This document shows, in pieces, positions 59,126 to 64,000 of a stretch of DNA of 64,000 bases (position 1 is the first letter of the stretch; each line of letters starts with the position of its first letter). The notes under the pieces are model-generated. The model saw nothing but the letters and a program-made list of their open reading frames with translations, was not told the origin of the DNA and ran no database searches. A program made the translations under genes and the position numbers. The stretch is from Siphonodentalium dalli (taxonomy: Eukaryota; Mollusca; Scaphopoda; Gadilida; Siphonodentaliidae): assembly GCA_032622095.1 (NCBI GenBank), contig CP136063.1, positions 207,253,934-207,317,933 on the forward strand, given 5' to 3'.

Positions 59126-60300
59126 CCGTTAGAAGAGAGGCACAGGAACCAAGCTGGAGAACCAGTAGTTGGTTCTTCGTGCTTCACACACAGTTGTAGG
59201 ACCAAAATTACCTACAATTACTGCTGTTTTGGTAAGCATCTTCATCGCCATCGTCAACGTCGTCATCATCGCTGTCGTCGTAATCATCATGACCACCATC
59301 TCTATCTTCGTCGTAGTCACCGTCATCAGTGTCGTCGTAGTCATTATCATCATCGCTGTCGTCTTTTTCATCATCATCATCATCACCATCATCATCGCTG
59401 TCGTCGTAGTTATCATTATAGCCGTTGTCATTGTTGTCATCAGCATCGCTGTCGTCGTCGTAGTCATCAACATCATCGCTTTCGTCGTACTCATCATCGT
59501 CATCGCTGGCGTCGTCGTTGTCATCACCAGCATTGCTATCGTCGTCGAAGTCACCATCATCATCGCTGTCGTCATCTAAGTCTTCATATCATCATCATCG
59601 TTGTCGTCTTAGTCATCATCATAATCATCGCGGTTGTCGTCGTAGTAGTCATCATCACCATCATCGACGTTGTCTTCGTAGTCATCATAATCGCTGTTCG
59701 TTATCATCATCATCATCATCATCGTCGTCGTCATAATCATCATCGTCGTCATTGTAATCATCTCTATTGGCAGCATCATCCTAATTAGTACCATCATCAT
59801 AGTTTTTTTTTCAATTATCCACGAGAAACCCACCTGGTTCTTCCCGAAGAACCAGATGAATTCTTCGCTGAGTACCAGATTGGACTTTTTGGTTCTTGGA
59901 ATTGCCCCGGACAATTAGGTTCTTCGCGAAGAACCAAGACAATTTCCAAAAATGATTTGGTTCTTCGTGAAAAACCAAGAACATTTATGTGGAACCAACT
60001 TGTTCTTGCGAAGAACCAAATAGCTTAGTTGATTCCCAGCCACCGGGACAACTTGTAATTTTGTGGTAATTTTAACACAGTTGTAGAACCAAATTTTGGT
60101 TCTTGGTAACAATTTTGGTTCTTCCATGATGACAAAAATAGTTCTTATTTGGTTTTTCGTCAACCAAGAACCAATTGGTTCTTTGTTTGGTTCTTAAATA
60201 AATGGGTGAAGAACCAATTGTTTCTTCGACCGTGAAGAACCAACTTTGTTGGTTCCGCCATCGGGATAGTTAGAAGAACCAACTAAGATAATCTGGTTCC
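59126..60300. repeat. Cluster of GGTTCTTCG / CGAAGAACC inverted motifs
   Basis: From about 59836 to 60300 there are roughly fifteen occurrences of GGTTCTT or AAGAACC, several arranged as palindromes (GGTTCTTCGCGAAGAACC, AAGAACCAATTGGTTCTT). Similar motifs at 59145-59185 lie on the other side of a trinucleotide array, and CACAGTTGTAG(G/A)ACCAAA occurs on both sides (about 59190 and 60076), which suggests one repeat unit with the array inside. No coding frame. Possibly a foldback-type or satellite-like element. Confidence 0.6.
59228..59805. repeat. (ATC/GTC)n trinucleotide array
   Basis: About 580 bp of mixed CAT, CGT, CAC and TGT triplets in one register. All long frames here (His/Arg-, Val/Ile- or Met/Thr-rich) are artefacts. 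Similar to 36319-36665. Confidence 0.9.
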
Positions 60301-61402
60301 CCGCATTATTTGCTGTGTATAGAGTATTGCCGATTATAAAATTATATTCAGATGGGGCGTAATATGTCCATATATTGCTGGTTGTATAGTGCTTCAAATT
60401 GGCCGAATTAAATAGTTTTATGAGAAAATACTCTGGAGTTTATAACTATTTGAGAAAAAATCGCCCTCACCAACATCGTAGCAAATTAGCAGGACCACTT
60501 AACCAGGGTGGCAGGTAATGCACTTGTGTTGTCCTCTGTGTCATGAATAATATACCATTCCAATGTGCATGTATATTTTTATAATTGATGGGAGAATACA
60601 TTCAGTAAATAGGTGGTTAAATAATTGACTATAACAAAACGACATATTGAGCCAAACAAATTGATATCAAACCAGGACAACAAACACATGCGATGGGTGT
60701 ATGAATGTGCCGACACTGACAACCTTTAAATGAAGATATAATACAAAATATAACAAGTCTTTTCATCGTAAATCTTAGTTCAGAGAGAGTGTATGATGAC
60801 GTCAAATTCCCAACATCCCATCCGAGCGCTTGGTATTCTCCGAAGATAATCTGATCGTCGCCGAAGCGATAGAGTTATCCTTCTCTTATCAGTGGACTGG
60901 AGCTAGTTATTTCTCATGTAACGATGTGTTACTTGTATTATCACAAAAAATCACTAGCTGAAACAGCTCATTCATGGTCGGAGTTCCAAACAAATCAAAA
61001 TATGTCATTTGGGCTGAAAACTATTCCAAATTTGAGTAATGCTGAGCCATAAAAGCTGCCTGCTAGATTGTTTTTTGTTGAATCGTGAATACCGGTTAAA
61101 TCGGGCATACATTATGAATCCCGAGTACCAATTAACAGAGCGGTATTATGGACGGAACCTGAAAATGGGATGAATACCGCATGCGAAAAAAGGGGAGGGT
61201 GACACCTTCAAAATTCCATAACAGGAAAGTAAATACGACGTGTAGTAGTATTGCTGATCAGGCCTACAACTCGAAATGTTACCGTCTTGTAAATTAAAGT
61301 CAAAAGTTGAAAAGTATTGTCCTTGGTCTTTTGTGTTTATTTTTAGTATAATTGGAGGATATTAATTGGCTGGTTTAATATTAGGCCCGATATAGGCCCT
61401 CT
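60301..61402. other. No gene recognised
   Basis: No supportable gene or clear repeat. Confidence 0.4.
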
Positions 61403-61453
61403 GTAACCTCACATCAGCCTGAGACCTGAGGTCAAAGGCTGATATAAGGTTAC
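61403..61453. repeat. 18-bp-arm hairpin
   Basis: GTAACCTCACATCAGCCT pairs with AGGCTGATATAAGGTTAC (two mismatches) around a short palindromic GACCTGAGGTC. Confidence 0.7.
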
Positions 61454-61958
61454 CGATGGCTGCATGGTATCATGCCTATAGTATCAAGCCAACCAAGTAA
61501 TACCCCATGCAGTTATTGATAAGATCGCCTGTTTTTCATCTTAAGTGGAAAGTTACGTTTCGGCACATTTAGACTGGTTCGCGTCTATTTGTTACAGCTA
61601 TAATTAAAAAAATGGTAATTGGTTATGTGCATGTTATCCGCAAATGAACATGTACGTTGTTTCGGGAGGAGATTGGCTATAAATCATTTTTGTTTTTATT
61701 AAAACAATCCGTTGAATTACACCCCTGACTTTTGTAAAGTCAACATCAAATTAAAAATATAATATACAAACAGGTACAGGGTATACGTATTCATGCTAAG
61801 AAATAATATGTCTGGCCCATCCTTCAGATGAGTCTACACCGTGAAACACAAGTTCTTACAAATCACACAACAAACTATTGTCAAAAATGTAGTATATTTA
61901 ATGAGAAATATATATGTCGCTGCGAGTATATACTATATGAATATTGCACGACTTGGAG
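61454..61958. other. No gene recognised
   Basis: No supportable gene or repeat. Confidence 0.4.
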
Positions 61959-62008
61959 GTGACTATGCCAAAATAGTGGTCCGAGGCCCACTATTTTGGC
62001 ATAGTCAC
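61959..62008. repeat. Perfect 21-bp-arm hairpin
   Basis: Arms 61959-61979 and 61988-62008 are exact complements (core GACTATGCCAAAATAGTGG) around 8 bases. Related phrases, AATAGTGGGCATGCCAAAAA and GGCCCACTAT, recur separately at about 62553 and 62620, so the hairpin may belong to a small dispersed element. Confidence 0.75.
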
Positions 62009-62650
62009 AGGCAAGCCGTGTAATATTTATTATTTTTTATCGAACGTTCTTCATGCTGTCCCAGATTCCATATTTAATATATGTCTTTTTCATCATAGAA
62101 AGATTTTAGAATTTCCAGTGTGACTTTTGTTGTCTCTTTATTTTTTGCTGCATGGTCAAATTCGCTTCAATAAATTGTCCTGCTTCTAACTGTGCAAATC
62201 TTAAATCTTCTTCATGAGTTATTGTTACCATTTCGACTTATTTCGAAAGCAATGGAAAGCAGGCGTCAGATTAAAACAATACTTTTTTTTATCGAAAACA
62301 GACTGAAGATTTCGTTTAGAAAAAACTGTAGTGCTAACTTAGGAAATTGACAACAAATATCGAAGCGATATTGTGAACAAGGGTGAGGAAAAACATGATA
62401 AATCGTCACCAAAAATTGAGAAAACATCACATATAACAATTTGCTTACGATCATTTATTGTGCTCTAGTTGTCGATTACAAAGACATTTCGGACAAAAAA
62501 AAGGTTGAACTTTTGCAGCGAGGCGGAGATTACTTTCAAATTACCTCCCCGGAATAGTGGGCATGCCAAAAATATATTTCTATATTTTCAAAGCGATAAT
62601 TGGTGGGCTAAAATTAGGAGGCCCACTATCGTGTCGTGGAGGACACTATC
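62009..62650. other. No gene recognised
   Basis: AT-rich; only the AATAGTGGGC and GCCCACTAT phrases noted for the neighbouring hairpin stand out. Confidence 0.4.
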
Positions 62651-64000
62651 TTCTTCTTCTTCTTCTTCTCTTTATCTATCCATCCATTTAGGATAACCTC
62701 TTTCGAGTAAAAACATTGTAGTACATGTATGTACATATGTACAGTAGCTAAATTGATAAAAAATTAGATAAAAGATTCGGAAACGTGCAGGTCTGACTAT
62801 CAGTCTATACATAGTTTCGAGTGTGAACATCTTCAGCCAAGAGAGAGAGAACGGTATCTTGCACAGTGTAGATGGTAGCACAATATGGTTGAGTAGTGAT
62901 AGGCATCACAGACATCAGTCGAAGCCACAGATGAGGAGAAGTCGTCGAACATTGATGGATCTAGAATGTACTGTAGCTTGACTTCCGTTGGTATTGAGAA
63001 GAAATCAGTGTCAAATATACATTTGTAGCTTTCAGCTAACTTCGGCATAACACGATCACGGACTGGTTGTAGGTATGAACAGGTTAACAGAATATGTTGA
63101 ATAGACTCTTCACCATCATTACATAGCTGACACACAGGAGATGAGTTTGAGTATCGATGTATATTTACTTCCAAAGAATATGTGTTGGTCAGAAGACGAA
63201 GCTTAGTGGAAAGTTTAAATATACAGCGATGTTGATCAGGATTTACAGTCAGTATTTTGTTGATGACACCAGGTGTGTATGCTCGAGCATTAAGATACTT
63301 GAGAGTGCTGTACAGAGAGGCTTCTTCACAAATGCGATTTTTCCAATATGAGAAAACTGCTTCTTTGACACAGGTTTTCCAAGCATTTTTTGTTTGTGGT
63401 GAAGAAAGTTCATTAAAGATACATGGTAGATTATATTTGTGGAAGAGTGACTTTACTACTACAAACCAGCTGTGACTGGTTTTGTCCTTCATCAGCAGTT
63501 GACGAAATGCGAGCTGTTTTTCAACTGAGGAATCATCTTGGCGACAGACATTGTTGAATAATATAATAATCTTCTTGTCGATTTGTCCTTCAACTGGTAA
63601 AAGTCCAGAAAGAATATACACCACTGGGTCAGCTGTAGACTGAGATAAAGATAGAACCTGTTTAATAAATTTCTTCTGGTATAGTTCTAGCTTGAGAACA
63701 GCTTTCTGGTCCACACTAATAACTTCACAACCATATGTGAGAGCAGGAGCCACATATATCTTGTATAGATGAATGCAAGTTCTGGGGTCAAGACCGTTGT
63801 TACCATGAAGCCCCATAGGCATCAAGCTGTATGCTGTCCGTCTCGCTTTCTTTATATTATTATCGATTGTTTCAGTAACAGTTCTGTTCGAATTTGTGGA
63901 ACGAATTATACCAAGATGAGAGGAAGATTGTACATTTGGCATCTGCACTCCATCCATTAGGAATTTCATATCACTGGTCTGTCGTTTGCCACACTGAGAA
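62651..64000 (-). pseudogene. LINE family D, C-terminal half running off the window
   Basis: The minus-strand frame is open from the window end (64000) to a stop at 62833: SQCGKRQTSDMKFLMDGVQM, SSHLGIIRSTNSNRTVTETI, KKARRTAYSLMPMGLHGNNG, YKIYVAPALTYGCEVISV, and the zinc motif CQLCNDGEESIQHILLTC (CX2CX8HX4C), then a longer tail. This is the region after the polymerase active site; the active site would lie beyond 64000. The 3' untranslated part ends near 62690 with GGATGGATAGATAAAG and repeated GAA (62651-62672). About 390 codons without a stop suggest a young, possibly intact copy. Confidence 0.85.

Noticed and set aside
59129-59788. Long His/Arg-, Val/Ile- or Met/Thr-rich frames
   Set aside because: All are translations of the trinucleotide array; the same holds for 36269-36672.
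60810-60825. 16-base match CCAACATCCCATCCGA to the start of the ribozyme-bearing repeat
   Set aside because: No hammerhead core or further similarity follows; one 16-base match is possible by chance in a window this size.

Overview
This is a stretch of an AT-rich animal genome that is almost entirely mobile and repetitive DNA. The mix of abundant, 5'-truncated non-LTR retrotransposons (LINEs), many small terminal-inverted-repeat (TIR) elements, palindromic foldback elements, a hammerhead-ribozyme repeat and a satellite of about 820 bp suggests a marine invertebrate, perhaps a mollusc or another lophotrochozoan. That assignment is an inference from repeat style only. No host gene with a recognisable intron-exon structure was found. 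The best non-transposon candidate is a 141-codon frame at 57355-57780 that resembles an OTU-type protease fold lacking its catalytic cysteine.

Layout. 1-13500 holds eroded LINE fragments (1451-1703, about 4500-6291, 6672-7489, all minus strand) in otherwise empty DNA. 13500-26400 is a zone of small non-autonomous elements: a TA-flanked element, a palindromic element inside an older repeat, a 400-bp TTAA element with two 67-bp hairpins, an 842-bp foldback, and a ribozyme-bearing repeat. 26430-39960 is a pile-up of LINE copies in both orientations, mostly one family (called A here: CX2CX7-10HX4C tail, LFADD active site), plus one family B copy (QADD active site) flanked by 83-bp direct repeats. 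41750-47640 is a degenerate minisatellite followed by seven tandem units of about 820 bp. 47840-55045 holds a family C LINE (GVPQG...FADD) and a family B LINE (TADD), each split by a DNA element whose removal rejoins the reading frame, then another family A fragment. 55047-62700 returns to small nested elements, hairpins and trinucleotide arrays. 62690-64000 is a family D LINE that runs off the window.

The strongest biological signal is a pair of near-identical dispersed repeats (24158-24483 and 29111-29455). Their minus strands carry a complete hammerhead ribozyme core (CUGAUGA, 5-bp stem II, GAAA, short stem III, GUA cleavage site). One copy lacks 19 nt of the stem II loop but keeps the core. 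This matches the known association of hammerhead ribozymes with retrozymes, Penelope-like elements and SINE-like repeats, but the carrier here is not one I recognise.

Together the elements give a relative insertion history: DNA elements sit inside LINEs, LINEs abut or truncate other LINEs, and TTAA elements sit inside other inverted-repeat elements. LINE families A-D are working labels for this window, not database names.
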